Of a DNA stretch of 64,000 bases, positions 1 to 11,226 are shown piece after piece. Numbering within the stretch: position 1 is the stretch's first letter; every line of letters begins with the position of its first letter. The DNA comes from Calcarisporiella thermophila CBS 279.70. Taxonomy: Eukaryota > Calcarisporiellomycota. Under the pieces are notes generated by a model. It did no database searches, was not told where the DNA came from, and saw nothing but the letters and a program-made list of their open reading frames with translations. The position numbers and the translations under genes are program-made. The stretch lies in assembly GCF_041956535.1 (NCBI RefSeq), contig NW_027192205.1:462900-526899 (forward strand). The letters run 5' to 3'.

Positions 1-22
1 CCATTAAAAACACAGGCCAAAG

Positions 23-638
23 ATGCCGAAGAACAAAGGCAAAGTAAGTGAGATTTCCGCATGCCGCCGTGTTGATCGAAATGAATTGGAGCCCCTTTGA
101 CTAATGGGTCCTTCGCCCGCCCGCCCTTCACTTGGCCTTGCTTCTTTTCTCGGTAGGGAGGTAAAAACAGAAGAAGAGGGAAGAATGAGAACGAAGACAA
201 CAAGCGTGAGCTGATTTTCAAGGAGGATGGTCAAGGTAAGCTTTACACGCTTCTTACGCGGTCAACCATCCCACTCGCTTCCGCTGGCATGGCGACTAAT
301 GCGCTTCTTCCATGATCTGCGTAGAATACGCCCAAGTCGTCAAGATGTTGGGGAATGGCCGTCTGGAGGCCATGTGCTTCGACGGTGAGAAGCGCCTCGC
401 ACATATCCGTGGCAAGCTGCGCAAGAAGGTATGGATCAACCAAGGCGACATCATCCTCATCTCCCTCCGTGATTTCCAGGACGACAAGGCCGATGTGCTG
501 CTCAAATACTCCGCCGACGAGGCACGCAGCTTGAAGTCGTATGGTGAGCTTCCCGAGAATGCCAAGATCAACGAGACGGATACGTTTGGCCCAGAGGACG
601 AGGAGTGCAACTTCGAGTTCGATATCGATGAGATCTAG
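23..638 (+). CDS. TIF11: Translation initiation factor eIF1A
   Basis: Three exons: 23-43, 157-235 and 325-638, with donors gtaagt and gtaagc; 137 aa, the usual eIF1A length. The protein has the Lys/Gly/Arg-rich basic N-terminus ([16 protein letters not shown]), a central S1/OB fold ([18 protein letters not shown], then [11 protein letters not shown] and [18 protein letters not shown]) and the acidic C-terminal tail ending DIDEI. The family binds the 40S A site with eIF1 to promote scanning and start-codon choice. The first ATG is the start because the basic tail begins directly after it. Exon 1 encodes only seven residues. All recognition features are intact. The gene is followed by a long T-rich 3' flank and converges with the secreted protein at 1452-2015. 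Confidence 0.96.
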
Positions 639-1451
639 ACGACTTCTGAGGGTTTCTGTTTTTAATCTTCACTCTTATTTCTACGCAATCTCCTCTCCCT
701 CCCTCTCGCTTTCTTCTTCTCTGTTGGATTTCTCTTTTTTTTTCCACTCTTGTTGGCTCATCTATTTTTTTTTATCTCTTTCTCTCTGGGAACAGTATAG
801 GCATTTGGCTCAATAATATTGAGTGCTTTTTTTTTTTTAAAAAAAATACTTGGCGGGAAAGAAGTAAAGGAAAGAGACTTTGTAATATTTACTTACCCTT
901 TCGCTTCTTTTCCGTGAATTCTTGTCTATTCTCCATTTTGTTTTCTCTACTCGATTGGGTCGGCCTCTTTAATAAAAAGATCGGGAAGGAAAGCCCGGAG
1001 GGGCCTACTTCCCCTGGTGAAATAGAGTAGCTTGGGTAGACGCCCGATTGGCAAGCATGTCACCAAAGAAGTCAGTGCCACCTCAACTTGGGCCAGCTTT
1101 GAGTCGGAAGTATTGTTTTATTCATTCTTTTGGGAGTATGATCCAATATATAAGTTAAGCGAGAGGGAAATGGTACAGGGTAAAAAAAAAAAGGGGGGGG
1201 GGGGAGAATATGCCCAGCATATTTCCCTTTTTTTTGTCTGATCTGATCTAAATACAAACGATGTTTTACACTAAATCATCCATGGAGAAGGGTGAAGCTG
1301 CTATGCGGATGTAGAGAAGAGGGGTGGAGGAGTGATCATGAACAAGGGAAGGTGGAAGGGAGGGAGGGGTATATACAGACAGATATGGATAGCTACACAG
1401 AGGTTGACTTTTGGGGACTAAGTACAGAGGGGTTTGGTTGTTTCCGGTCCT
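639..1451. other. Intergenic 3' flanks with homopolymer tracts
   Basis: This stretch lies between two convergent genes. It is rich in T/C runs, has a T9/A8 stretch near 828-846 and an A9-G10 run at about 1183-1203. Short ORFs here have no recognisable protein character. I see no gene. Confidence 0.6.
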
Positions 1452-2015
1452 TTACGCCCATTGCCAGGAGATGGGCACTCGGCCTTGGGCCTGGTCAGCA
1501 ATCTTCTGGAAAGCGGCGGGGCTCAGGTCCAGATCGCCGTGGGCGCATCCGGGGCACTTGTCCACCACGGTCACGGTCACCTTGCCCTTGGGGCCGGACA
1601 CCTCGACCTTTTTGCCGCACGAAGGGGCGCCATTGTTGCCGCTGCCGAACTGGGGCGCGTTGAGGGCAGCCACCATGTCGCTGTTCGAGTTGGTGGAGCC
1701 ACAGGCGCCGAGGCCGACGTCGTAGAAGGTGCCGTCGCCCTTAAAGGCGGAGAGAGTCTCGCCCACAGGGCCTTTGCCGTCGGTGCTGGCGGCGGCGGGG
1801 GTATCGGGAGCGGTTGGGTTCGTATCATTGTTGGTGGCCTTGGCGAAGGCGAGGGGGGAGTGCGCGTTGGGGTCGGGGGTGGCCTCGCGGATGGCGTGCA
1901 CGGCCTGGTGGATCATGCTGGAGAGGTCGGCGGGAGCCTCCTGGCGCTTCTGGACGGGGGCGGAGAGGGCGAGGGTGGAGAGGAGGGCGGTGACGATCAA
2001 GGTCTTGAAGTACAT
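1452..2015 (-). CDS. Secreted barwin/expansin-like double-psi beta-barrel protein
   Basis: Single exon, 187 aa. The start at 2015 gives a clear signal peptide (MYFKTLIVTALLSTLALS) followed by a Kex2-like KR site (APVQKRQ), so a propeptide is likely removed in the Golgi. A low-complexity linker (about residues 25-85) leads to a double-psi beta-barrel of about 100 aa with GDGTFYDVGLGACG, ALNAPQFG, CGKKVEV, VTVVDKCPGC and the DLSPAAFQKIA helix. This is the layout of fungal barwin-like/loosenin proteins, which loosen or bind wall polysaccharides without hydrolysis; substrate cannot be read from sequence. An upstream reading frame extends to 2219 but lacks secretory character. The gene has a TATA box on its strand and much higher GC than its flanks. 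Confidence 0.88.
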   Translation of the reverse strand: MYFKTLIVTALLSTLALSAPVQKRQEAPADLSSMIHQAVHAIREATPDPNAHSPLAFAKATNNDTNPTAPDTPAAASTDGKGPVGETLSAFKGDGTFYDVGLGACGSTNSNSDMVAALNAPQFGSGNNGAPSCGKKVEVSGPKGKVTVTVVDKCPGCAHGDLDLSPAAFQKIADQAQGRVPISWQWA

Positions 2016-2156
2016 GCTGCAGAGGTAATGACAGGCGAGATGGGTTAGGCGTAGAGTGAGAGGAAAGGGGAGCCGATCAACGGTGGGTGTGGTATGCGAA
2101 GCGAGGGCGGCTGTGGAGAGGGGTGGGCGGTTGGAGTGCCGCCGGGAGCCCGCGAC

Positions 2157-2164
2157 CTTATATA
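2157..2164 (-). promoter_or_regulatory. TATA box of the barwin-like gene
   Basis: On the minus strand the sequence reads TATATAAG, about 140 nt upstream of the ATG at 2015. The flanking DNA is GC-rich, so the box stands out. Functional assignment is inferred. Confidence 0.5.
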
Positions 2165-2165
2165 G

Positions 2166-3505
2166 CCCGTCGGCATGGCCTGGCTGCGTTTCAATCGCCG
2201 AAGTTACCCCTGATCGCAAGCCGGCCCTGGGTACCTTCCCGCTGGCCCGCCAGCCACCAGTCAGCGACGACTTGCGCTTGCTTCTTTTCTCGAGCGGCTG
2301 AGAGGGAAAACGAATATCCCCCGTCGGCCTTGTCGAGCACCGCGGGCTGTAACGAATGAAAAGTTTTCCATTTCAAAATCGGATCAACTTCGAGTACCCG
2401 CTCGGCGAACCGGATTGGAGGGGGGCAGAGCCGAAGTTACCGGGACGGGGTGCGAGAAATCAAGGCCCGCCCTCGAAGCAAATGAGAGCGATTTCCGTCA
2501 AATCTCTCCAATGCTCTGGATCTGGATCGAGCGATTGTTGGTCGTTGGCCCGGTTTTGCGTTGAGTTATTGGCGGAGAGGCCGGGACTGGAGAGTGGGTG
2601 AACCAAGAGAGGCCCCTGGCCCTCCTCCCCGGCCCCGCTCCCACTCGCACTCCCACTCGCACTCCAGCTGTGCTCCCCCAGCCTTGGCTTTTTGGTGCAA
2701 TTTCCTCGCCTGGGCCTTTCCCCCTGGGTCCCCTCCCCCCGCCTAAGACCTCCATTTTTCTATCCAAAGAGCAGGCCGGCTCGCTCCGTCAAAACCAAGT
2801 TTCACTCGGTGGAGCTCGGCGACTGATAAGCCAGGAAATGTTGAAAACCGGTTTCCTTCAAAGCGAAAAGCCCGGGCTCCTCTCCAGTAGCGAGTAGACG
2901 GCCCCCGTCATTTATTTTTATCTTTCATTTCTGCCTGCCCTTTGACTGGGGATCAGGCCTGAGGGGAGAGGCTACGTGGAGGCCTGAGGACTTATCAAAG
3001 CCAAATCTCTCGGCCTCCAGCGGCCGGGCAAGCAGGAGCTCGAAAATAGAGACTGGGACCCTGCCCCTGGTTATGGAAGGGGGGAATTTTGCCCCCCTGC
3101 TCATTGGGCGGAAGGATCAAGTCCACTTGGACTTGAACCGAATCTCCCAGCTCGATTCAACAACCATATGAAAATCCAACCACGCTGTTTCGAGTGGGGA
3201 GGGGGGAGCCGAGGGCTTTTCCACTCGCTCACTCGCCCATGCATTTCCCCTTATTCATTTACACTTTCCGCTGCTTGAGACCAACAAATAGGAGGGTACA
3301 CAACAATGAAATGATTTGCATTTGAAAAAATAAACAGTTTGGCCTCGCTTCCCTTCCCCTTCCCCCAAGCATTGGAATTAGGAATGGAAGGGGACCGCTT
3401 TGGGGGTCGCCACAAGCGGGTCGAGTGTCAATAAATTGAAATGGAAACAAAATTATCATCGGCAGTACCGCCGGAGAGGCCCCGAGAAGCCCCCCTCTAA
3501 CCAAT
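2166..3505. other. Intergenic, no gene seen
   Basis: GC-rich near 2170-2760, then mixed. It contains a short tandem repeat of CCCACTCGCACT-type units near 2639-2665. It would serve as the upstream region of the barwin-like gene and the 3' flank of the ZCCHC17 gene. The ORFs present are compositionally biased and unrecognised. Confidence 0.55.
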
Positions 3506-4868
3506 TCATTTTCTCCGCCCTTCTTTGTCGCGGTGGGAGGCATTGGTAGTCGGGCTGGGCGACCGTCGGTGCCGCTTATGCTTTCAAGGGGCAGGGTGTT
3601 TAGAGGGTGGTCAGGAAGGAGACGCAATAACAGAGCATTTACCTTGTGCTTGTCCTTGTCCTTGTCCTTGTCCTTGTGGGAATGCCGACGCATCACCTCC
3701 AGAGCATCTCCGATATCTTTTTCACGGGCCGAGCGTGACGGGGATCGCGATCGGCCACGCTCCCCTTCCCTGTCTCTCCGCCTGTCCCGCTCTTTATCCT
3801 GCTCTCGTTCCGACTCCCGATCTCTCCTCCTCTCCTTGTCTCTGTCCCGGTCCTTGTCCTTGTCCTTCTTCTTCCTCTTCCTCTTCTTTCCCTCTCCCTC
3901 CCCAGCATCCGCCGCCCAGTCCAGATCGTCCACCTCAGGGAGCAGCTCATAATTCTTTTGGTCCCCCGCTTTCTCTGCGTTGAAGCACTCCGTAGCCTAC
4001 GCGAACAACGAGACGTGTAAAATCGTACAAAGGCCCATGACCAATGCGTAATAAAAATCAAGCAGTATCATACCAAGTGGCCTCGCACTCCGCATTTGGG
4101 GCAGACGGTGTTTTGAAGCGCGCTCGAGATATCAATTGGGGCACGCTCCCAGCTGCCATCCGACGCGTTGCGACGGTTCTCTTGGGACATCTTGACATTG
4201 TTAGGATCTGTGAATAGATATCAGCAGGTGGTAGAAAACCAGGTTAAAAGACGCGTACTATTGAATATGAAAAAGGAAAAAGACATCACCTAAATCTTCT
4301 CCGCGCCCTAAAGAACCAGAGGGGTAGAAGAGCAAGTTAGAGTTAGTTAGTAAACCCTTAGAGTAGGCTTGGCTCTATAGGCAGACTAGACCTTGCCCAA
4401 CGTGCTTCATGGAAAGCCCAATCTTGGTCCTGCCGCCCTCCTCTCTAACCTCCACCACTTTCACCCACACAAAATCCCCCTCCTCTACCACATCCGACCT
4501 ATCAAAATCGCGTCGGCCAAAATGAACTATATTTAGGACGGGTAGGATGAGATCAAATTAACCAGCTTACACATTCTCTGTAAAATGCCTCGAGAGCTGG
4601 GACTTATGCACGAGGCCCTGACAGGAAAAGCCCTTGATCTCGATAAAGGCGCCATAATCCTGGACCTTGGCCACCTTTAATTTTGCTTGATGTGAGCATA
4701 AAATAAGAGAAGGAGACGGCGAGCTGAGGAATGGGCTACCTTTCCTTGGTGAATGCTGTAGAGATCAGGTACGGCATCGCGGGATCTTCGGCGATCGTCT
4801 CGGTTAGAACGTCCGTGATCATAAGATCCCCTTCGATCGCGATCTCTTTCGGTATAACGCGAATCCAT
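3506..4868 (-). CDS. ZCCHC17: ZCCHC17-like nucleolar S1/zinc-knuckle RNA-binding protein
   Basis: Seven exons on the minus strand: 4868-4740, 4674-4571, 4498-4392, 4307-4290, 4207-4074, 3996-3643 and 3580-3506; 306 aa. Order: Arg/Asp-rich start (MDSRYTERDRD), an S1 domain (LYSIHQGKVAKVQDYGAFIE, CQGLVHKSQL, EEGDFVWVKVVEV, KIGLSMKHVGQG), the family hallmark GEDLDPNNV, a CCHC zinc knuckle (CPKCGVRGHLATEC), an acidic patch, then a long K/D/R/E tail with RSRSPSRS. Human ZCCHC17 has the same order (LSMKVVNQGTGKDLDPNNV, then CKKCGCKGHFAKDC) and acts in ribosome biogenesis and splicing. Exon 4 is an 18-nt microexon. At exon 3, only the second AG (gatag before 4498) keeps frame; a nearer-looking AG would break it. 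The gene is head to head with RBM48. Confidence 0.9.
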
Positions 4869-5022
4869 GGTACCGAAATGGCGAAGAATACTCTTCGAGG
4901 TTGAAACCCTAAAATTTGTATTGCCGCTCCGAATTTCTATTTGGTTACCATTTTTTCCTTTTCTTCCTATGGACCATGTCCACACCGATTCTTCAACATT
5001 TTGAGGGTAGCCCATAGTGCTG

Positions 5023-6039
5023 ATGCCGTGTTTTGATTCCGTTTCTGACCATGTTTGTTTCTCCCGCCCATTCTTTTAGATCCTGAGCCCTCAAGTCGCA
5101 AAAAATACCGCGCCCCCCGCAAGCCTACGGCCGTCACCGTCTACACGGTGAACCGTGAGTCCCGGCACCTACTGGTGTCCAATGTGGCTGCCCTCCAGCT
5201 CTCTTCCGAACTCATAGCTCTCTTCGCACAGTATGGCGACATTGAAGAGTGGGTGACATCATGTCCTTTTTCATTTCGTATAGAAATTAGCTTGAAACCG
5301 TCGTGCTTCTTTTTCTTGGTATTACAGGTGGCAGAAGGTGGAGGACTATCCATGCGAGGAGTTCACGGAGGCCTTCTGGATCAAGTTTGTGTCCTTGTCT
5401 GCGGCGCGGCTGGCCAAGCGAAGACTGGACGACCGCTATTTCTTTAGCCGGCACCTTACGGTGAACTATGCACCCGAGTACGAGTCGGTGGAAGATGTGC
5501 GGGCGAAGCTGGAGGAGCGGCGAAAGGCCATTGCGGAAAGGACCACAAGGCGCACCGGCCAACGTGGGGGGCAAATGGGACAGGAGTCAGAGCCACGGGA
5601 AACAAGGTAGGATCAGTTTGTCAGCACTGGTTTATCTAGGGGGAATGGTATTCATTGGCATTTGCTTCATACTTTCTCTTTTTTTTTTTTTGCACCTTCT
5701 GCTTTTCCTTTGTCATGTGGGGGCGGCAGTCAACATCCTATGCCGGTGTCATCGGTAGCATGGTCACACGCTCACCATCCCACTTTCTCATACACCCCAT
5801 TTCAAGAAACATGGGGGCCGGATGATTCAGAGGATCCCCTCGGGGCAACTACCCTCGCAATACGAGAGCAACTGCGCAGCTTCGGGAGCTCAGCCTCTGT
5901 AATGAGACCTGGTCTACCAGCACAAGCACCAGCACAAGCACTAACAACAGCAACAGCACCTCCTTCTACTCATCTATCTACGGGTCTACCTCCCTCTTCT
6001 TCCGCGCCACCGCAGTTAAGAAAGCGGCGAAGGATTTAG
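5023..6039 (+). CDS. RBM48: RBM48-like RNA-binding protein (minor spliceosome factor)
   Basis: Exons 5080-5248, 5328-5606 and 5730-6039 are well supported; about 255 aa. The first exon is uncertain. A 7-nt exon at 5023-5029 (ATGCCGT) joined to 5080 gives an in-frame start, but its donor gttttg is weak. Family features are strong: an N-terminal Y-R-x-P-R-K-P-x-A-V motif, VYTVNRESRHLLVSNV, an RRM-like fold with FAQYGDIEEW, EDYPCEEFTEAFWIKF, AKRRLDDRYFFSRHLTVNYAPEYESVEDVR. Human RBM48 has VYTINLESQYLL and CYAPEFETVEETR in the same places. The family works with ARMC7 in U12-dependent splicing. The C-terminal third is Pro/Ala/Ser-rich and ends RKRRRI. It shares a short bidirectional promoter region with ZCCHC17. 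Confidence 0.86.
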
Positions 6040-6195
6040 ACGGGGGGTCAGGGGCCAGGTTCATAGTGTGTGAAATATATATTCCCACTTCCTACATCTT
6101 ACAATCAAAACAATGGATAATTTATACAAAAATGAATACAAAAAGCGAAAGGGGAAAGGGCGGGGTGGGGTGAAGGGTGGCGGCGTGGGTTCGGA

Positions 6196-8625
6196 CTAGT
6201 GAGATGTTTCGTTTTTGTGAACCTGGATGAGAAACTGGATGCGTGCGCATATCTCATCTACCATGGAAGAAGATAGAGAAAAAAAAAACCGTTAGGCACT
6301 CTGAAGTGGGGAGCCCACGTCAAGGGTCCAAACATACGCGCTTCTTTAGCGGTCTCAACTTCCAATTCGTAGGCTTTAGTGTCACGGTTCTTATAGACCA
6401 TGAGCTTGAAGTTGGTTGGCACCTTCTTGCTCTGTTTGCAGGAGATCACCGAGCTAATATGGTAGGAGGACTGGAATGGCAATACCATCCAAGATTAGTG
6501 GACCGTTCAGTACGGTTGTGGGATACGTCGGTATCATTTACCGTCTTGGTCTTATCGAATTTTTGCTCCGGCGGCATCAGATGAATATATTCTCCGTCGA
6601 TGGCCAGAACCCGTTCATGCCGTCCCATGCCCATGAGCACAGGAGTCTTGCGGTTGACCGTGTATTTCTATGGAACATGAAAAAAAAATAAAGTAAAATT
6701 TGGGCCCTGAATTCACGTTGTTTTCTTTTGAAAATGCAAGCATTACCTTGTAAGCTGTGGTATATTCGCTGGAGGTAACATATGAGAATCGAGAGGCCTC
6801 CTCTCGTTGCCTTCGTGACCCTAAAAAGACGGCGCGCATATATAAACAGCGTCAGTTCATGTGCATGAGCATTCCAAACCAAGCTAAGCAAAGGGTGTAC
6901 TTACGGGCGGGGCTGACGTTCGACTTCTTCACCAGGCAGAGCTCTGAGACCCCGGGCGGGAGACTCTCCACGGTGCGGTCCAAGTCGACCAGCGCCCCCA
7001 CGCCGCCCCCCACTCCCTCATTAATGAGCGCCAGCTCATACTCGTTAGGATCCAGTCGGCGCTTTCTGCAAATCAGTTCCAGCACGTCTCCCAGAAACAT
7101 GTCCAGGTACACGCTGATGGTGGTGGTGTGCGACACCTCGGTGTCCTCAGCAGTAAGGCGGATTTTAAGGAAGTGGGATGCGGGGTTGGTGGCGGTGTTT
7201 TTCGTGAGAGTATGCTTTTGCATCGGGACCGGTTTGACGTGGGTGGAGCCAGCGATGGCGGTAGAGGGTGCTGCGGAAGAGGAGGCCACGGCGGACTCGG
7301 GGGTGAATGCGATGTCCTCGGCCGACGGTTGCAACTGAGGGGGTTGGGTCTGGGGCGCGACGGAGGCAGAGCTGGCGCTGGGCTGGGCCGACCGCATGAT
7401 CTCTTCGGGCTTGGGGGGCGGCCGCTTGTTCATCTGGATGTAGAGCTTCTCGTTGTGCTCGACCTGCTTGGGGGTTGCTTGCTGGAGAGCGAACTGATCG
7501 AACGAGAACATACGAATCTTCCTGGTTCTTTCCAGGGCTGCAAAGCGCATGGGGGAGAAGCCACGTCAACAGACCGGCACGGGCACATCGTGGATAACGG
7601 ATGGCTTACCTGGGAAATCCTCGTCAATCTCGCCGTCGTCCTCCGCGATCATCATATTCCACATGATCACGCTGCAGAGCGGCAGCTCCAGCGGCGGCTG
7701 CCGCTTCTCCTCCCAATACTGGAACAGCGTGTACCCGATCACCTCCTCCACGGTGGCATCTCGCTTCACCACCACAATCATCGGCTGCTTCTTCCCCATC
7801 GGGAGGTACATCTTAAGAGTCATCGGGTTCGGCTCACCCTTGCCGGCGAAAAAGCTGTACTCCTCGGCAAAGGGATTAGCAACGGCATTTTTGCGGGCAG
7901 CAATCATGGCGGAGAGGGCTGAAACTGCAACGGGTGGGCGGATGTCGATGGGGGCTGGGAGAACCATGGGTGAGGGGGGCACAAAAGGCATTGATGGGGT
8001 TGGAGTGGCAGATGTGACGGTGGGTGATGCGGGGCTCTCCATCGGACGCGTGAAGTTGATGTCATTGGCTGGGGCCGATGGAGAGAATGAATGAGAGTTG
8101 ACATCGAGGTCACCAGTGGGTTTAGACGCGGATGTCACAAATACGGCAGGAGCTTGTGCAGGTTGATCTGAAGAACTCTTCAAGTCGAACGCATGCTGAG
8201 CTTTTGCGCTGGATAATCGATGATCATTTGGTGAGATCGTTCAAGAAGAAGGACATTAGCACAGGGTTTGAGCCGTGATATTGGATTTTTATTTCGATTT
8301 CTTACCTAGCACTGGCATCGGTGTCCTCCATCTCATCTTCGCTCTCTATTTGGACCGAGGGCACCGTTAATAATGGCTTCCGCCGTAGGGCGCGTACCTT
8401 ACTTGCGGATTTAGTCTCTGGCTGCTTCTTTTGCAGATACTCGGTGCTGATTACGGGGGATATACAGTAGGAGGTCTCGGGAAAGGGGGCTGCGGTTTTG
8501 ATGTAGTCATTGGCCATAATGTTAGGCCCAAAGCTCATAATCTTGGCGCCAATGCGGTCATCGACGCGCAGGTATTTGACACGTAGCTGGTGAATTAGAA
8601 AGGCAGGATCTGTGATGAGTGACAT
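6196..8625 (-). CDS. SIN1: TORC2 subunit Sin1/Avo1
   Basis: Seven exons: 8625-8306, 8208-7610, 7537-6905, 6820-6747, 6667-6542, 6470-6338 and 6257-6196; all junctions keep frame and give 648 aa. The N-terminus (MSLITDPAFLIHQLRVKYLRVDD) matches the Sin1 start. A low-complexity Ser/Pro linker precedes the C-terminal half of the CRIM domain (residues about 230-310: MTLKMYLPMGKKQP, KRDATVEEVIGYTLFQYWE, IDEDFPALERT). A Raf-like Ras-binding domain follows (about 430-515: LDMFLGDVLELICRKRRLDPNEYEL), then a PH domain (about 540-645) ending HEICARIQFLIQV. The family scaffolds TORC2, with CRIM binding AGC-kinase substrates and PH binding phosphoinositides at the plasma membrane. No key region is missing. 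Confidence 0.93.
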
Positions 8626-9832
8626 AACTCATGAGGGAAATATCTCGACTCGATCTAGGAGATTTTGGGAGAGAGGAGCAAGTAGTGTGGAAATGGAATC
8701 TGAATCTAAAGGAATCGGCCGGCCCCAGCCAATGGGTGCGCGCCGCCCCTCTTTCACACGCAAAAGCAAGTTTTGCAACTCCTAATCTGTATATTACTTG
8801 TGAAATCATGAAATGACATCTTGGGCTAGGTTGCCCCCCGAGCTCCGCTATTGCTTCTGGTCACCGCTCCGGCCGGGATGCATCCCTTCTGCAAACAGGT
8901 TGCAGCCACGACCCCAGAACAGGGCTCGGGCACCTTCTCCGTCACCTTCCCTCCCGATCACGTCGCATCACTAGGCTTCAGGAATTGGGATGCTTCTTAT
9001 GTTGCCGAGAGAGTCGACATCCCTAGAATTCGGAGAACGAGTTATTTGATCTCTTCTGTCGGCGTTCATGACCCCATGCTACTCGAGTGAGCGGCTGGCA
9101 CCCGTTAGCAAAAAGCAGAACCTTCGTGTTCGTTGTACGTCACCACTATTCTTCATCCTCCCTCGCAGCTTGGCAAGGATTACTTGAGTCGCCATGGGGC
9201 TTATTACTTGTATCTGTCACAAGGATAAGCGTACAATGTTATAGATGGAGGGGCGGAGGCTTAGATGCCTCAATAGAGTTCAATGCCTGTTCTCAATTTT
9301 CTCAAAATCGACACTTTTCATGTCACCCTCGGTTTGATAGAGTCGAGATCTGTCCCACTGCTTCCAACAACACGAGTGGTTGTGACATCATTCTGCCGTA
9401 CTTATTTACAAGGGATAGACTATACAGGATACTTTGGCCATTCGGCGGCATTATGTATCTCCCTGGCATCCATTTGCTCGAGCATTGTTCAGGTGGCCTC
9501 TCTTTTGACTCGCCGGTACCGTTTGCCATGGTTTGGTTAGAGAAAGCGAAGCTCAAGGATTATTTTTAATTGCATTTAAGAGAAGCAAGAGACAAAAGGA
9601 TAGAAACGATTACAAAATCTAGACTAAAAAGGCCGCTCATACGGCTAGCAACATTAAAGGAGTGTACACCTCATCACTTCAATATCGAACAAAAAAGAAG
9701 GTGTTTAAGGTTATTTGAGGACGTAAATAAATAAGCATTATGTAAATGATACTTCGACTCTTTTCTGAATAAATACCATGGGCAGCTCCATCTCGCCTAC
9801 TTCTGCCCCCCCCCCTCCCCACTCCTACCCCG
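8626..9832. other. Long intergenic stretch without a supported gene
   Basis: About 1.2 kb between two minus-strand genes. Short plus-strand ORFs at 8851-9090, 9087-9569 and 9283-9540 overlap in different frames, and none resembles a family I know. The 9283-9540 frame encodes some hydrophobic residues. The part from 9570 is AT-rich and probably the 3' flank of the iron carrier. A decayed gene cannot be excluded. Confidence 0.45.
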
Positions 9833-10834
9833 TTACTCGCTTGGAATCGCCTTCACTAGTCCATACGAGCAGAGGGCTGCAAATCCGCCTACAAGGAGAG
9901 TCTGAAGCGCGCCCCACACAGCCTGTTTTGGAGACAAGTAGTAGGATTTGATGTAGCCGAACACGAGCAAAGAGATACCGGTCACAATGACGGACACAAG
10001 AAGCGCAACGTCGGCGCGAACGATGAAGAAGTAGGGGAGAAGAGGGATGAAGCCGCCAACCAGGTAGCTAAGGCCAATCGTCATAGCGGATTTCTATACA
10101 ATAGAGTCACCGGCGTCAATGCCTCAATGGATCCATTCAGTATGAATGGTCAATGTTTACCCATGAGCGCTCCGGGTCGGGCTCCTCGAGATTGAGCTCG
10201 AATTTCATCATGAAGTCGACGAACTTTTCGGGGTTCGCTTTGAGGCGCTCAATCATCGGCTGAATGGTGACACGATCGAGGCCATAAGGCTCCATAATCT
10301 CGACAATTTCCTCTTCCTCATCGGCAGGACATTCGACCACTTCCATCTCTAGTGTGTTTAAGACGCGTTGACGACATGACATTTCAAGTTATAGGAATAA
10401 GGATAAACATTACCTTCGCGGCGCCGCTCGGTGCGATAGTGTTCGGCCTCTGAACGAGCGGCAAGGTACCCGCCCAACCCCATTGAGATTGCGCCCGAGA
10501 CCAATTCTACATAATGCCAAGAGCGGATTGTCATTTTACCGAGGAAAAATAAAATCAAAATAATCACGGTCCAATTACCAGCAAGGCCTCCTAGCACCAC
10601 CAGCCGCGAATTTCCCAGACTCGATAATCCTGCTGCCAACGCAAAAGGAACCGTCAGTCCATCGCTGAGCCCCAAAATCATGTCCTTCACGAACTCGGCA
10701 GACTCGAAATGGTGCTCAGTGTGCGCCCCGTGACCGTGATGAGAGTGTGTCCGGACGGGCCGGTGGACGTAACGCCCAGATTCCTGAGCCTCATGGGAAC
10801 CATTGAGGAGGGGGGTTGTGGAGTTTGCGGTCAT
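9833..10834 (-). CDS. CCC1: CCC1/VIT1-family vacuolar iron(II)/manganese carrier
   Basis: Four exons: 10834-10579, 10506-10414, 10348-10161 and 10093-9833; 265 aa. A His-rich N-terminal tail (THSHHGHGAHTEHHFE) precedes FVKDMILGLSDGLTVPFALAAGLSSL, the signature first helix of the family. Helix pairs continue through AISMGLGGYLAARSEAEHY. A cytosolic Glu-rich loop with the ERRREEMEVVECP and EEPDPERSW segments corresponds to the metal-binding helices. Two final helix pairs end in AALCSYGLVKAIP. VIT/CCC1 proteins import cytosolic Fe2+ or Mn2+ into the vacuole by proton exchange. The ATG at 10834 is the first in frame with the conserved body; the longer upstream frame reads through non-conserved sequence. 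The next gene upstream on the same strand is Atg22. Confidence 0.94.
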
Positions 10835-11226
10835 TATGTTCTTGGTTATGGCTTGAAGAAAAATGAATGGCAATACTTTTTCGAAAAAAACACAAATAAA
10901 TATGGACTCGGGATCGAATATAACCGTGAAGGTGGTTTCAGATACATGAATTGCAAAATTGATTATCCAACTGCGTAATAATCTCGATTTAGGTTCAAAT
11001 ACCATCGGGTATATTGGAAAAAAAAACAACCAAAGGTGAATTAGATATTACGGAAACGAGTTATAGGTAAGAGAAAACAATTAATAGAACAAAATGCGGT
11101 GATGAACATGAGCAGACGAAGAGAGCTCACTCATTGACTCGGTGTTATAGATTAATAAAAAAGCGGCGCCCAGTCTAGGTGGACATTAGAGGCTCCAGCT
11201 CTATCGCTTCGCCTTGTCCTTCCCCT
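10835..11226. other. Intergenic between CCC1-like gene and ATG22
   Basis: AT-rich, 392 nt; upstream region of the iron carrier and 3' flank of ATG22. No gene seen. Confidence 0.5.

Noticed and set aside
9087-9569. Plus-strand ORF of 160 codons between SIN1 and the iron carrier.
   Set aside because: No family motif, an overlapping equally open frame, and no supporting splice or promoter pattern.
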